NCBI GenBank assembly: GCA_007896885.1
Contig: VOIU01000019.1
Location: 1-64,000, forward strand
DNA from: Bacteroidaceae bacterium HV4-6-C5C
GTDB taxonomy: Bacteria; Bacteroidota; Bacteroidia; Bacteroidales; Bacteroidaceae
Length of the DNA stretch: 64,000 nucleotides
Reading direction: 5' to 3'
This document shows, piece after piece, positions 42,705 to 51,009 of the stretch (position 1 is the stretch's first letter; each line of letters opens with the position of its first letter). The notes below the pieces were generated by a model. The model ran no database searches. It saw nothing but the letters and a program-made list of their open reading frames with translations, and had not been told where the DNA came from. The position numbers and the translations under genes were made by a program.

Positions 42705-43889
42705 ATGAAGAGAATTTTTGAAAAGATTGTAGAAGGCCTGTTGACCTGCAGCGGTTTTTTGACGAGCATTACTATTTTATTGATCGTTGTTTTCCTCTTT
42801 TCCGAAGCTTTCGGCTTGTTCAAAAGCAAAGTTATTGAAGACGGTTATGTTTTGGCATTGCATAAGACAAACCAAGTCAATGATTTATCGCCTGCCCAGA
42901 TTAAAGGCATCTTTGATGAAGAAATTACCAATTGGAAAGAGGTGGGAGGGGAGGATCTTCCTATTAAGCTTTTCCGACTGGAAGATGTGACACACTATTT
43001 TTCCGAAGAGCAACTTGGTGCTACTTATGAGCGTGCGGGGGAACTGATTACCCAATTAGTGGAAAAGACTCCCGGCATTGTTGCCTTTGTCCCCAAGAAG
43101 TTTATTGTACGTTCCGATGTGCATCTCGTACATGATCATACCATTTCAATAAAAGATGTATTTGCCGGAGCTGAATGGTTTCCGACTGCCACTCCCGCTG
43201 CACAGTTTGGATTTCTTCCTTTAATTACCGGCACGTTGTGGGTTAGTTTGTTTGCCATTCTCATTGCATTACCTTTCGGACTGTCGGTGGCCATCTATAT
43301 GGCGGAAGTAGCCGATCATCGTGTGCGCAATTTGCTGAAACCCATTATTGAGTTGTTGAGCGGGATACCTTCGGTGGTATATGGCTTCTTCGGATTGATT
43401 GTGATTGTCCCCATTTTACAGAATGTATTCAAACTTCCGGTTGGCGAAAGTGGTCTCGCCGGTAGTGTCGTGTTGGCTATTATGGCACTCCCTACTATTA
43501 TTACGGTGACTGAAGACGCCTTGCGGAACTGCCCCCGGGCAATGCGCGAAGCAAGCCTAGCTTTGGGAGCTTCAAAATGGCAGACCATTTATAAAGTTGT
43601 AATACCATATTCGGTATCCGGTATTACTTCAGGAGTTGTTTTGGGCATCGGACGTGCCATCGGTGAGACTATGGCCGTTCTTATGGTGACCGGAAATGCT
43701 GCGGTTATTCCACATTCCATACTCGAACCTTTACGTACTATTCCTGCTACTATCGCCGCCGAATTGGGTGAAGCACCTGCAGGTGGAGCACATTATCAGG
43801 CTCTATTCTTACTGGGTGTGGTGCTGTTTTTCATAAGCTTACTTATTAACTTTACCGTTGAGGCCGTGTCGGCTAGGCAGTGGAAGTAG
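42705..43889 (+). CDS. pstC: Phosphate ABC transporter permease PstC with embedded PstS-like domain
   Basis: 394 residues, about 80 longer than E. coli PstC. After TM1 (about 15-38) residues 46-142 form an extracytoplasmic insert: DLSPAQIKGIFDEEITNWKE then VGGEDLPIKLF, and PGIVAFVPKKFIVRSDVHLV. These align with PstS domain 2 (KLTREQLEGIFRGKITNWKE; KGAIGYVGLAYLSRHV). From about 168 on are the five remaining permease helices with the EAA loop EASLALGASKWQTIYKVVIP. It pumps phosphate with PstA, PstB and PstS. It is first of a plus-strand pstCAB-phoU operon. Confidence 0.95.
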   Translation: MKRIFEKIVEGLLTCSGFLTSITILLIVVFLFSEAFGLFKSKVIEDGYVLALHKTNQVNDLSPAQIKGIFDEEITNWKEVGGEDLPIKLFRLEDVTHYFSEEQLGATYERAGELITQLVEKTPGIVAFVPKKFIVRSDVHLVHDHTISIKDVFAGAEWFPTATPAAQFGFLPLITGTLWVSLFAILIALPFGLSVAIYMAEVADHRVRNLLKPIIELLSGIPSVVYGFFGLIVIVPILQNVFKLPVGESGLAGSVVLAIMALPTIITVTEDALRNCPRAMREASLALGASKWQTIYKVVIPYSVSGITSGVVLGIGRAIGETMAVLMVTGNAAVIPHSILEPLRTIPATIAAELGEAPAGGAHYQALFLLGVVLFFISLLINFTVEAVSARQWK

Positions 43890-43949
43890 AAGTATGGGGA
43901 ATAATAGAAAAACAAATAATGGCTTTGGGCTGATTGAAATATAAAAGTT

Positions 43950-44813
43950 ATGATAAATAATAGAAAACACTTTTCACAAAGTATTGCTTTTGGTACTTTC
44001 AGATTTCTGAGTCTGATGGTCGCCGGAATACTGTTTGCCATTCTTGGATTTATTATATATAAAGGTATCGGAGTTATCAACTGGGAATTTCTGACCACCG
44101 CCCCCACCGATGGGATGACTGCCGGAGGTATTTGGCCTGCCATTGTGGGTACATTCTACTTGATGGTGGGAAGTGCTTTGTTTGCTTTCCCCGTAGGAGT
44201 GATGAGCGGCATATATATGAATGAATATGCTCCGCGTGGCTGGGTGGTACGTTTTATCCGTGTGATGACAAATAACTTAAGTGGTATACCGTCTATCGTT
44301 TTCGGACTATTTGGTATGGCATTGTTTGTCAATTACCTCGGATTCGGTGACAGTATTCTTGCCGGTTCACTAACCCTCGGCTTACTCTGTGTTCCTTTGG
44401 TGATAAGGACCACCGAAGAAGCTTTAAAAGCAATTCCCGACAACTTGCGTGAAGGAAGTCGTGCATTGGGGGCTACCAAGTTACAGACAATCTGGCACGT
44501 TATTTTGCCTATGGCAATGCCGAATGTGATTACCGGGCTGATTTTAGCTATGGGACGTGTGTCTGGCGAAACGGCACCAATCTTGTTTACCTGTGCCGCT
44601 TACTTCTTGCCGAAGTTACCGAACAGTGTATTTGACCAGTGTATGGCCCTGCCTTATCACCTTTATGTTATTTCAACAAGCGGCACTAATATGGATGCCC
44701 AATTGCCTTTGGCTTACGGTACGGCATTAGTGTTGATTGTTATCATTCTTTTTGTAAATTTACTGGCAAACGCACTGCGTAAATATTTTGAGAAAAAAGT
44801 TAAGACTAACTGA
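43950..44813 (+). CDS. pstA: Phosphate ABC transporter permease PstA
   Basis: 287 residues, about the length of E. coli PstA. Six predicted membrane helices, the first about 17-40 ([20 protein letters not shown]), and the cytoplasmic EAA loop [20 protein letters not shown] for docking PstB. The periplasmic segment after TM1 is short, so unlike PstC it has no inserted domain. It forms the channel with PstC. Sixty bases separate it from pstC and eight from pstB. Confidence 0.95.
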   Translation: MINNRKHFSQSIAFGTFRFLSLMVAGILFAILGFIIYKGIGVINWEFLTTAPTDGMTAGGIWPAIVGTFYLMVGSALFAFPVGVMSGIYMNEYAPRGWVVRFIRVMTNNLSGIPSIVFGLFGMALFVNYLGFGDSILAGSLTLGLLCVPLVIRTTEEALKAIPDNLREGSRALGATKLQTIWHVILPMAMPNVITGLILAMGRVSGETAPILFTCAAYFLPKLPNSVFDQCMALPYHLYVISTSGTNMDAQLPLAYGTALVLIVIILFVNLLANALRKYFEKKVKTN

Positions 44814-44821
44814 TAGAATTC

Positions 44822-45574
44822 ATGAATAAAATTGAAACTAATAATGTAAACTTCTGGTATGGTGATTTTCATGCATTGAAAGATATCAGCCTGGATATTG
44901 AGGAAAAATCGGTTGTAGCCTTTATTGGTCCATCAGGTTGTGGGAAATCGACCTTTCTGCGTTTATTAAACCGGATGAATGATCTTATTCCCAACACTCG
45001 TCTGACCGGAGATATTTTGATTGATGGACAAGATATCTATGATAAGGATATTATGGTGGATGAACTGCGCAAGAATGTGGGAATGGTATTTCAGCGTCCT
45101 AACCCTTTTCCAAAAAGTATTTTTGAAAACGTAGCTTACGGCCTTCGGGTTAATGGGGTGAAAGATAGCGATTACATACGACACCGTGTGGAAGAGTCAC
45201 TGAAAGGAGCTGCTTTATGGGATGAAGTGAAGGATAAGTTGAAAGTTTCGGCGTATGCCCTTTCGGGGGGACAACAGCAACGTCTTTGCATCGCCCGTGC
45301 CATGGCTGTGTCTCCATCTGTTCTGCTGATGGACGAACCGGCATCGGCACTCGATCCTATCTCCACGGCTAAAGTAGAGGAACTTATTCATGAATTGAAG
45401 AAAAATTATACGATTGTGATCGTGACCCATAATATGCAGCAGGCAGCTCGTATTAGTGATAAAACGGCTTTCTTTTATTTGGGTACAATGGTTGAATTCG
45501 GAGAGACAAAGAGAATATTCACCAATCCGGATAAGATAGAAACGCAAAATTATATCACCGGACGTTTCGGTTGA
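44822..45574 (+). CDS. pstB: Phosphate ABC transporter ATP-binding protein PstB
   Basis: 250 residues. Walker [21 protein letters not shown]-loop VFQRPNPFP, signature [17 protein letters not shown], Walker [13 protein letters not shown] and switch His [13 protein letters not shown] are all present, with the PstB-typical [12 protein letters not shown]. It powers phosphate uptake by the PstCA channel. Immediately after pstA and 41 bases ahead of phoU. Confidence 0.97.
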   Translation: MNKIETNNVNFWYGDFHALKDISLDIEEKSVVAFIGPSGCGKSTFLRLLNRMNDLIPNTRLTGDILIDGQDIYDKDIMVDELRKNVGMVFQRPNPFPKSIFENVAYGLRVNGVKDSDYIRHRVEESLKGAALWDEVKDKLKVSAYALSGGQQQRLCIARAMAVSPSVLLMDEPASALDPISTAKVEELIHELKKNYTIVIVTHNMQQAARISDKTAFFYLGTMVEFGETKRIFTNPDKIETQNYITGRFG

Positions 45575-45615
45575 TTGTCTCTTGAAATAAATAATTAAGA
45601 AATTATATAGAGTCT

Positions 45616-46308
45616 ATGGTAAAGTTTATAGAATCAGAACTCGTCTTACTCAAGAAGGAAATAGACGAAATGTGGAATTTGGTTTACAATCAGCTTGACC
45701 GCGCCGGTGAGGCTGTTTTGACATTAGATTCGGAATTGGCCAGGCAGGTGCTTGTACGTGAGCGGCGTGTGAATGCTTTTGAGTTGAAGATAGACAGTGA
45801 TGTGGAAGATATTATTGCTTTGTACAATCCTGTAGCTATCGACTTGCGTTTTGTGCTTGCCATGCTCAAGATCAACACCAACCTTGAACGCCTAGGTGAC
45901 TTTGCCGAAGGAATTGCGCGGTTTGTACTCAATTGTAAGGAACCGGCTCTTGACGGCGAATTACTTAAGCAACTTCGTCTGGATGAGATGTTGGAAGAAG
46001 TACTCTCCATGCTCGAATTGGCTAAGAAAGCCTTGCAAGAAGAAAGTCTTGAACTGGCAACTTCTGTCTTTGCCAAAGACAACTTACTTGATGAGATCAA
46101 CGCTTCTGCACCTGTAGTACTGAGCGATTATATCACCAAGTATCCCGAAAGTGTACAGATGTGTCTTAATCTCGTAGGGATCTTCCGTAAGTTGGAACGA
46201 TCGGGTGATCATATTACAAATATTGTAGAAGAAATTGTATTTTACATTGATGCTAAAGTGTTAAAACATAGAGGGAAAACTGAAGAGGAATATTCCGGTG
46301 AGAAGTAA
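45616..46308 (+). CDS. phoU: Phosphate signalling protein PhoU
   Basis: 230 residues, a duplicated three-helix bundle with metal-binding acidic motifs: FELKIDSDVEDIIAL and LERLGDFAEGIARF in the first half, LERSGDHITNIVEEIVFYID in the second. PhoU couples PstSCAB state to the PhoR sensor and limits phosphate uptake. It ends the pst operon. The C-terminal KVLKHRGKTEEEYSGEK is variable and basic-acidic. Confidence 0.95.
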   Translation: MVKFIESELVLLKKEIDEMWNLVYNQLDRAGEAVLTLDSELARQVLVRERRVNAFELKIDSDVEDIIALYNPVAIDLRFVLAMLKINTNLERLGDFAEGIARFVLNCKEPALDGELLKQLRLDEMLEEVLSMLELAKKALQEESLELATSVFAKDNLLDEINASAPVVLSDYITKYPESVQMCLNLVGIFRKLERSGDHITNIVEEIVFYIDAKVLKHRGKTEEEYSGEK

Positions 46309-46465
46309 AAAAACGACCGGAATAGCCTTTTTATAATCTTTTTAGTGATTATTACAAAAAAGATTATATATTTGTCAGTGAAAACGGATGCGAAAGCAGA
46401 AGCGCCTTTAAATCATAATAAAACCAAATTATTTTCAAAAAGATGTTATAAGACATATCTTTTTA

Positions 46466-46498
46466 TTTGGCTAATTATTTTAAAAGCTTCTATATTTG
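46466..46498 (+). promoter_or_regulatory. Orphan consensus promoter
   Basis: TTTG at 46466-46469, 21 bases, TATATTTG at 46491-46498. It is a full Bacteroidetes promoter match and has no downstream ORF before a strong terminator at 46558-46592. Confidence 0.6.
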
Positions 46499-46503
46499 CA
46501 CCG

Positions 46504-46592
46504 TTATCCTGAAAACAATCTTTTTACCTTAAAAAAAACTAATACCTATTGAAAACTGAAAATGGGGCTTTGTGAAAAGCCCCATTTTTATT
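46504..46592 (+). ncRNA. Candidate small RNA (about 90 nt)
   Basis: Transcription from the orphan promoter would start near 46504 and end at the terminator about 90 bases later, with no ATG or plausible ORF between. The body is A/T-rich (CTTTTTACCTTAAAAAAAAC) and only the terminator forms a stem. A phoU trailer is also possible but would have to read through the new promoter. Not matched to a known family. Confidence 0.4.
46556..46592 (+). terminator. Strong intrinsic terminator
   Basis: AAAATGGGGCTTT pairs with AAAGCCCCATTTT around GTGA, then TTATTGTT. It closes the candidate small RNA and/or the pst operon. Confidence 0.85.
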
Positions 46593-47356
46593 GTTATAAC
46601 CCATCTCATTCCCATATATCCAAAAAGGGGATTATACCGAAATTCCGGGATCATACCGAAAAGCTGAGGGATGACGATTTTAAGCATAAATTTTAGATAA
46701 TCTGAATAAGAAGGATACATCTAGACAGGAAGAACTCTCTTTACTACTCCTCTGAAACATGCTCTGAAGGTGTTTATCTTAGTATTAAAAGCTTCAACCG
46801 TGAAGTATTTGAATTTTGAGAATGCATCATTCAATGAATGTCTTCAGAAAATATTCTTTGTGTCGTAGCTTAAATCTAAAGTCGTATTATAGCTTCCGTG
46901 CTTCTCTTTATGTATAGAGGAACCGCAGCCCTTTGGTTTTCAAACCGTAGGGCTTTGCTATGCGAACCGTAGCGCTTCGGTATGGGAACCAAAGGGCTAC
47001 GGTTCGGCAATGGAAGCTCTTAAAAAGGAGTTCTCAATCCTTCAGAATCTCGGAGTGATCCTTTATCTGATAGCGAACATTTCTCTTTAATGAAGCCCTC
47101 CAAGATTTATAACTGAGCCAAAGAATCATATTGAGATTTACATCATTAATAAGTGGTTTCACAGGAATATTGATCTGTATTTGTGGTAACTACAAATGCG
47201 AATCAGGTACTCGTGTACAGCTTTTCTTATGGGCTATCTTTTTGCTTAATCTTTAATAAGCGCTTGTGAATCTCGAAATATTCATGTAGGTTTGCATTAG
47301 CTATCTCCACTTGCAAAATGCACAGACCGGAGATAAAATAGAATCTTAACTTAATA
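46593..47356. other. Gene-poor gap with short repeats before ribE
   Basis: About 760 bases without a credible gene; the only frame of note on the minus strand (63 codons) overlaps the terminator and is not protein-like. Three GGGAT(T/C)ATACCGAAA-type units at about 46628, 46647 and 46668 and the precise 22-bp array at 46921-47008 lie here. No FMN riboswitch is seen upstream of ribE. Confidence 0.6.
46921..47008. repeat. 22-bp tandem repeat array (four units), self-complementary
   Basis: Units start at 46921, 46943, 46965 and 46987, exactly 22 bases apart, each opening AACC. Consensus is close to AACCGTAGGGCTTTGGTATG. Each unit is near-palindromic (AACCGTAGCGCTTCGGT), and the outermost copies form a perfect inverted pair over 17 of 19 positions (46920-46938 with 46987-47005). 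No spacers, so not CRISPR. Confidence 0.8.
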
Positions 47357-47365
47357 TTGTTTATT

Positions 47366-47971
47366 ATGTTTTCCGGAATAATAGAAGAGTGTGCCACACT
47401 TGTGGCGTTGGTTAAAGAGCAGGAAAATGTTCATTTCACTTTTAGATGCTCCTTCGTTAACGAATTAAAGATTGATCAGAGTGTATCTCATAATGGTGTT
47501 TGCCTCACGGTGGTAAGTAAGACGGCTGATACCTATACTGTTACCGCCATGAAAGAAACGTTGGATCGTTCCAATCTCGGAGTTTTAAAGATAGGGGATG
47601 AGGTCAATGTGGAGCGTAGCATGATTATGAACGGTCGCCTCGACGGGCACATCGTCCAAGGGCATGTAGACCAGACTGCAACTTGTGTGGATGTACAGGA
47701 TGCCGACGGAAGTTATTACTTCACTTTCCGTTATGCTTTTGATAAAGAAATGGCTAAACGTGGATATATAACTGTGGATAAAGGCTCGGTGACAGTCAAT
47801 GGAGTTAGCCTTACGGTTTGCAATCCGACTGAAGATACTTTTCAGGTTGCCATTATACCTTATACTTTTGAGCATACCAACTTCCATCACATCAAGCCGG
47901 GAAGCATCATAAATCTTGAATTCGATATTATAGGCAAATATATCAGCCGTATGATTCAATATCACGACTGA
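47366..47971 (+). CDS. ribE: Riboflavin synthase alpha chain
   Basis: 201 residues from the ATG at 47366 (MFSGIIEECATLVAL, the standard N-terminus); the frame extends back to a TTG at 47357 that is not needed. Two homologous lumazine-binding domains: DQSVSHNGVCLTVV with GHIVQGHVDQTA, then DKGSVTVNGVSLTVC with the second half. It dismutates two molecules of 6,7-dimethyl-8-ribityllumazine to riboflavin. Isolated from other rib genes here. Confidence 0.95.
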   Translation: MFSGIIEECATLVALVKEQENVHFTFRCSFVNELKIDQSVSHNGVCLTVVSKTADTYTVTAMKETLDRSNLGVLKIGDEVNVERSMIMNGRLDGHIVQGHVDQTATCVDVQDADGSYYFTFRYAFDKEMAKRGYITVDKGSVTVNGVSLTVCNPTEDTFQVAIIPYTFEHTNFHHIKPGSIINLEFDIIGKYISRMIQYHD

Positions 47972-47996
47972 TATTTGTGCGGTTCAAAAACTAAAG

Positions 47997-48539
47997 ATGA
48001 ATATGGATTTTTTGCAATTGGTGACTGCCCGCCAAAGCGACCGGGCTTTTGATAAGACGCGTGCCGTGGAAACGGAAAAACTTGACCGTATTCTTGAAGC
48101 GGCTCGTCTGGCTCCTTCGGCATGTAATGCCCAGCCTTGGAAGTTCGTTGTGGTAAACGACGAAGAACTGGTGCAGAAGGTAGGTAAGGCGGCTAGTGGC
48201 ATGGGTATGAACAAATTTGCCAAAGATGCTCCTGTACATATCTTAGTGGTTGAAGAATCGGCGAATATTACTTCTTCTTTGGGATCGAAGTTAAAGAACA
48301 AGCATTTTCCGTTGATAGATATCGGTATAGTTGCCGCTCATATTGTCCTTGCAGTAGAGAATGAGGGATTGGGTTCCTGCATTGTGGGGTGGTTTGATGA
48401 GAAGGCAATGAAGAAAGTGGTGGGGATACCCGAATCGAAGCGTCTGCTCCTTGACATTATTGTCGGTTACCCTACAAAGGAAAAGAGGAGGAAGCTTAGA
48501 AAAGATAAAGAGAAAGTTGTTTCTTACAATAAGTACTAA
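47997..48539 (+). CDS. Nitroreductase-family protein
   Basis: 180 residues; FMN-dependent nitroreductase fold. RQSDRAFDKTRAVETEKLDR with the phosphate-binding Arg/Ser pattern, LAPSACNAQPWKFVVV, and the FMN-contacting DIGIVAAHIVLAVENEGLG then SCIVGWF. No NADPH or substrate specificity can be read off. The C-terminus is basic (KEKRRKLRKDKEKV). Two ATGs open the frame (MNMDF). It starts 25 bases after ribE, and flavin-dependent nitroreductases next to a riboflavin gene are a natural pairing, but this may be coincidence. Confidence 0.9.
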   Translation: MNMDFLQLVTARQSDRAFDKTRAVETEKLDRILEAARLAPSACNAQPWKFVVVNDEELVQKVGKAASGMGMNKFAKDAPVHILVVEESANITSSLGSKLKNKHFPLIDIGIVAAHIVLAVENEGLGSCIVGWFDEKAMKKVVGIPESKRLLLDIIVGYPTKEKRRKLRKDKEKVVSYNKY

Positions 48540-48567
48540 AGTCTCACTTTATGTGTTACTGAATATA

Positions 48568-48620
48568 AAAAAATCAGGCCGTCTTTAAAAGTTATATTAA
48601 GACGGCCTGATTTATGTTTT
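48568..48620. terminator. Bidirectional terminator between convergent nitroreductase genes
   Basis: AATCAGGCCGTCTT (48572-48585) pairs perfectly with AAGACGGCCTGATT (48599-48612) over an AT-rich loop; A-tract before and T-tract after on both strands. Confidence 0.85.
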
Positions 48621-48637
48621 GAGATTACTACAAGATA

Positions 48638-49279
48638 TTATTTCTTTTTAGGATATCCCACCGGATTATTCATCAACAGTAATTCCGTATCTTTCAGTTT
48701 CAACACCTTTTTAAGAGTGGTTTTATCCATGGTAGCGCGCGGAACCGTAGCCAGCCCTAATCCGGAGCAAGCCAGATTGATGTTTTGGCATACAATACCT
48801 ACATCAACAGAAGCCATCAGTTTGGCATTCTCATCAATGTCTTTTCCGAATGGAGTTAAGTCGGCTGCAAGAACAATGCAGAGCGGAGCGCTTTTTACAA
48901 AATCCTGTCCACCTGCTACCGCATCGCGATAATCACCTTCGGTAAGCAGCGATAAAGCGTGTGCTTTTGCATCATACAAATAAGCCCCTTCCGGCGTAAT
49001 GACATAGACATTCACTTCGCGGAAGTTACGGCATGAGGGAGCAGTACGTTTTCCATCGGGACGGTTAAGTCCGTTGGCTGCCCATAATAGGTTCGAAATA
49101 TCTTGGGGGAGAAGCTTGTTTGCAGCATATCCACGTTCCGAATGCCGATCGTTGAGTGCTTTCATAATGGCAGTTCCGGTTGTTTTGTTGGGTGCCGGTA
49201 ACTTAATCTGCTTCATATCCTGAGCATTGATGGTGGATAACAAAAAGAATGCAGCGATAATAAATGATATTCTCTTCAT
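48638..49279 (-). CDS. Exported SagB/ThcOx-type nitroreductase
   Basis: 213 residues with a cleavable signal MKRISFIIAAFFLLSTINA, so the enzyme is periplasmic or secreted. FMN-site features of the SagB/ThcOx-like nitroreductases are visible: RHSERGYAANKLLPQDISNL, WAANGLNRPDGKRTAPSCRN, and C-terminal SVDVGIVCQNINLACSGLGL, with GYPKKK at the end. The substrate is unknown; the family includes azoline oxidases and quinone or nitro reductases. Export of an FMN enzyme is unusual and suggests cofactor loading in the envelope. Confidence 0.85.
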   Translation of the reverse strand: MKRISFIIAAFFLLSTINAQDMKQIKLPAPNKTTGTAIMKALNDRHSERGYAANKLLPQDISNLLWAANGLNRPDGKRTAPSCRNFREVNVYVITPEGAYLYDAKAHALSLLTEGDYRDAVAGGQDFVKSAPLCIVLAADLTPFGKDIDENAKLMASVDVGIVCQNINLACSGLGLATVPRATMDKTTLKKVLKLKDTELLLMNNPVGYPKKK

Positions 49280-49644
49280 ACGATTACTTTTTTTTATTGT
49301 TAATATTCTCTGTTTACAGGTAATGCAGCCTATTGCTTATTACCCGCTTTATCTTTTTACTTCATTATATCTAATTTCTATACCTATCTCCGTTGTTTCA
49401 ATATAATTATGTGATCAGCCTTTTTATGATGCAAGCGCATTTATCTGATAAGCTCGTCTCGCTTTATGATGCATGCATATTCTTCTATAACTATATTGCT
49501 GGCTTCTCTTTCTGGCAAATACATACTGTTCAGATATGTGCGTCTTTTAACAGCGAATATATACTATTCAGGCATGTACGTCCTTTTTTATAGCGAGTAT
49601 ATACTGTTCAGCTATACACGTTCTGTTTTAAGATGCAAACATAC
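49280..49644. other. Intergenic region with degenerate tandem repeats
   Basis: About 365 bases between two minus-strand genes. From 49421 to 49650 it is built of six degenerate units of 38 to 43 bases. No ORF in either strand is credible; the frames that exist translate the repeats into near-identical short peptides. Confidence 0.65.
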
Positions 49645-49650
49645 TTATTT
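49421..49650. repeat. Degenerate 38-43 bp tandem repeat array
   Basis: Unit starts near 49421, 49463, 49506, 49545, 49583 and 49623. The clearest three share TATACTRTTCAG and RYATGTACGTC; the outer units share TTTATGATGCAAGCAT. Divergence increases outward, suggesting an old array. No spacers, so not CRISPR. Confidence 0.6.
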
Positions 49651-50742
49651 TTTCAAGTATATTTCTTTCCCCGTTTTATTACTTTTGATGGCAGCTTCCA
49701 ATATCTCCACTACAATCATATTATTTTCAAGCGAAGACAGATCGGTTGGCTTTACTTTCAACTCACCTCTTACGGCTGCCTTCAAGTAACGGAATGAGTC
49801 GTTGTATGGTGTGGGAAGTGCTTCAGCGCTAAATTTGGTTTCTTTCTTATTCGCGTAAACGCGCATGTCCGTCGCATTATCCTGATAGATATAACCTTTG
49901 TCTCCATAGATGTGCATGTCTTTACGGCTTATCGGCCAGTTCCACGAAGCCATGATGATGGTGGTCGTATTCGGGTATTTCAGTACGATGGTTGCGTCAT
50001 CATCCACTTTAGGATAGACCTGTGGCTTTTGTTGTTTCAGTGTGGCATATACGCTGATAGGCTTTTCACCATTCATCAACCATGTGCTCAGGTTTACCCC
50101 ATAACATCCAAAGTCAACGACTGCTCCACCGCCGTTGAGCACCGGGTCAGTCAGCCATCTAAGGAATTCAGGGCTGCAACCTATTTCTGCCGGTCCCTGA
50201 TGTCCGTCGTAGACATTTATTCTTGATATTCTTCCTATTGCATTTTCATTCTTAACCAACTCATACGCTTTATGATTTGAAGGATACCATGTTGTTTCGT
50301 AGTTAGTCAGCACCATGATATGATATTTCCGGACCAGTTCCTCAATACGTTTAGCCTGTGCAGTGGTTGTAGCCAAAGGTTTCTCCACCATTACGTGTAT
50401 TCCACGCTGTGCACAAGCCTCTATAACCCTTAAATGGTCGTAGATATCTTCGTAGACAATTACAGCTTCGGGCTTTTTCTTGTCCAACATTTCATCAAGA
50501 TTCTGAAAGAAAGATTCCTTGTCGACCTTTGCCCTGAGCATTTTGTTATTCCACAGAGTGGTGTCCTTTTCAGCTACACCAACTACTTCGAAATCTCCGC
50601 GATTGAGGCGCGAAAGTACTTCCCAAAGATGTCCATGCGAAAGTCCCGCCACTCCTAAGCGAAGCGGTTTATCATTTTGGGCAGATGCAATTACTGCCAC
50701 TGACATGAAGATTGAAAGAAATAAAATCTTAATCGGATTCAT
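49645..50742 (-). CDS. Exported Gfo/Idh/MocA-family oxidoreductase
   Basis: 365 residues with signal MNPIKILFLSIFMSVAVIASA, so it acts in the periplasm. After the signal, residues about 27-150 are the NAD(P)-binding Rossmann domain: LRLGVAGLSHGHLWEV, FEVVGVAEKD, IVYEDIYDHLRVIEACAQRG, then the catalytic VEKPLATTTAQAKR with its conserved Glu-Lys-Pro. The C-terminal alpha/beta domain includes GGGAVVDFGCYGVNLSTWLM. Such exported Gfo/Idh enzymes act on sugars or glycan-derived substrates in Bacteroidetes; substrate unknown. Confidence 0.9.
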   Translation of the reverse strand: MNPIKILFLSIFMSVAVIASAQNDKPLRLGVAGLSHGHLWEVLSRLNRGDFEVVGVAEKDTTLWNNKMLRAKVDKESFFQNLDEMLDKKKPEAVIVYEDIYDHLRVIEACAQRGIHVMVEKPLATTTAQAKRIEELVRKYHIMVLTNYETTWYPSNHKAYELVKNENAIGRISRINVYDGHQGPAEIGCSPEFLRWLTDPVLNGGGAVVDFGCYGVNLSTWLMNGEKPISVYATLKQQKPQVYPKVDDDATIVLKYPNTTTIIMASWNWPISRKDMHIYGDKGYIYQDNATDMRVYANKKETKFSAEALPTPYNDSFRYLKAAVRGELKVKPTDLSSLENNMIVVEILEAAIKSNKTGKEIYLKK

Positions 50743-51009
50743 AAATTTAATATTGTTTTTCTACCTATTTATCTATAGCATGTGAAAATAGTCTTTTGTT
50801 TATTTAGATGTTATATACAGCTAATCAAAGCGAAAAATGAATATTTCAAAACGAAATAGACAGTATTAGAGTTCCTTTCTTGGGGAAATTGTTATGAGAA
50901 GTAACTTGCTCTAAGCCTCGAACCAGCTATGATACTTTTATATTGTATAATAAGACGCTTCTACAAATAGAAAATTATCCTAGAGCTTATTTCTGCTTAG
51001 GTCGTCCGT

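Noticed and set aside
46529..46720. 63-codon minus-strand frame
   Set aside because: It contains the terminator hairpin and has no protein-like features.
46921..47008. CRISPR array
   Set aside because: Four contiguous near-palindromic units, no spacers.
47009..47365. FMN riboswitch before riboflavin synthase
   Set aside because: None of the conserved FMN-aptamer landmarks can be found in this stretch.
49393..49789. Overlapping plus-strand frames of 66 and 107 codons
   Set aside because: They translate the degenerate repeat array and run into the reverse strand of the oxidoreductase gene.
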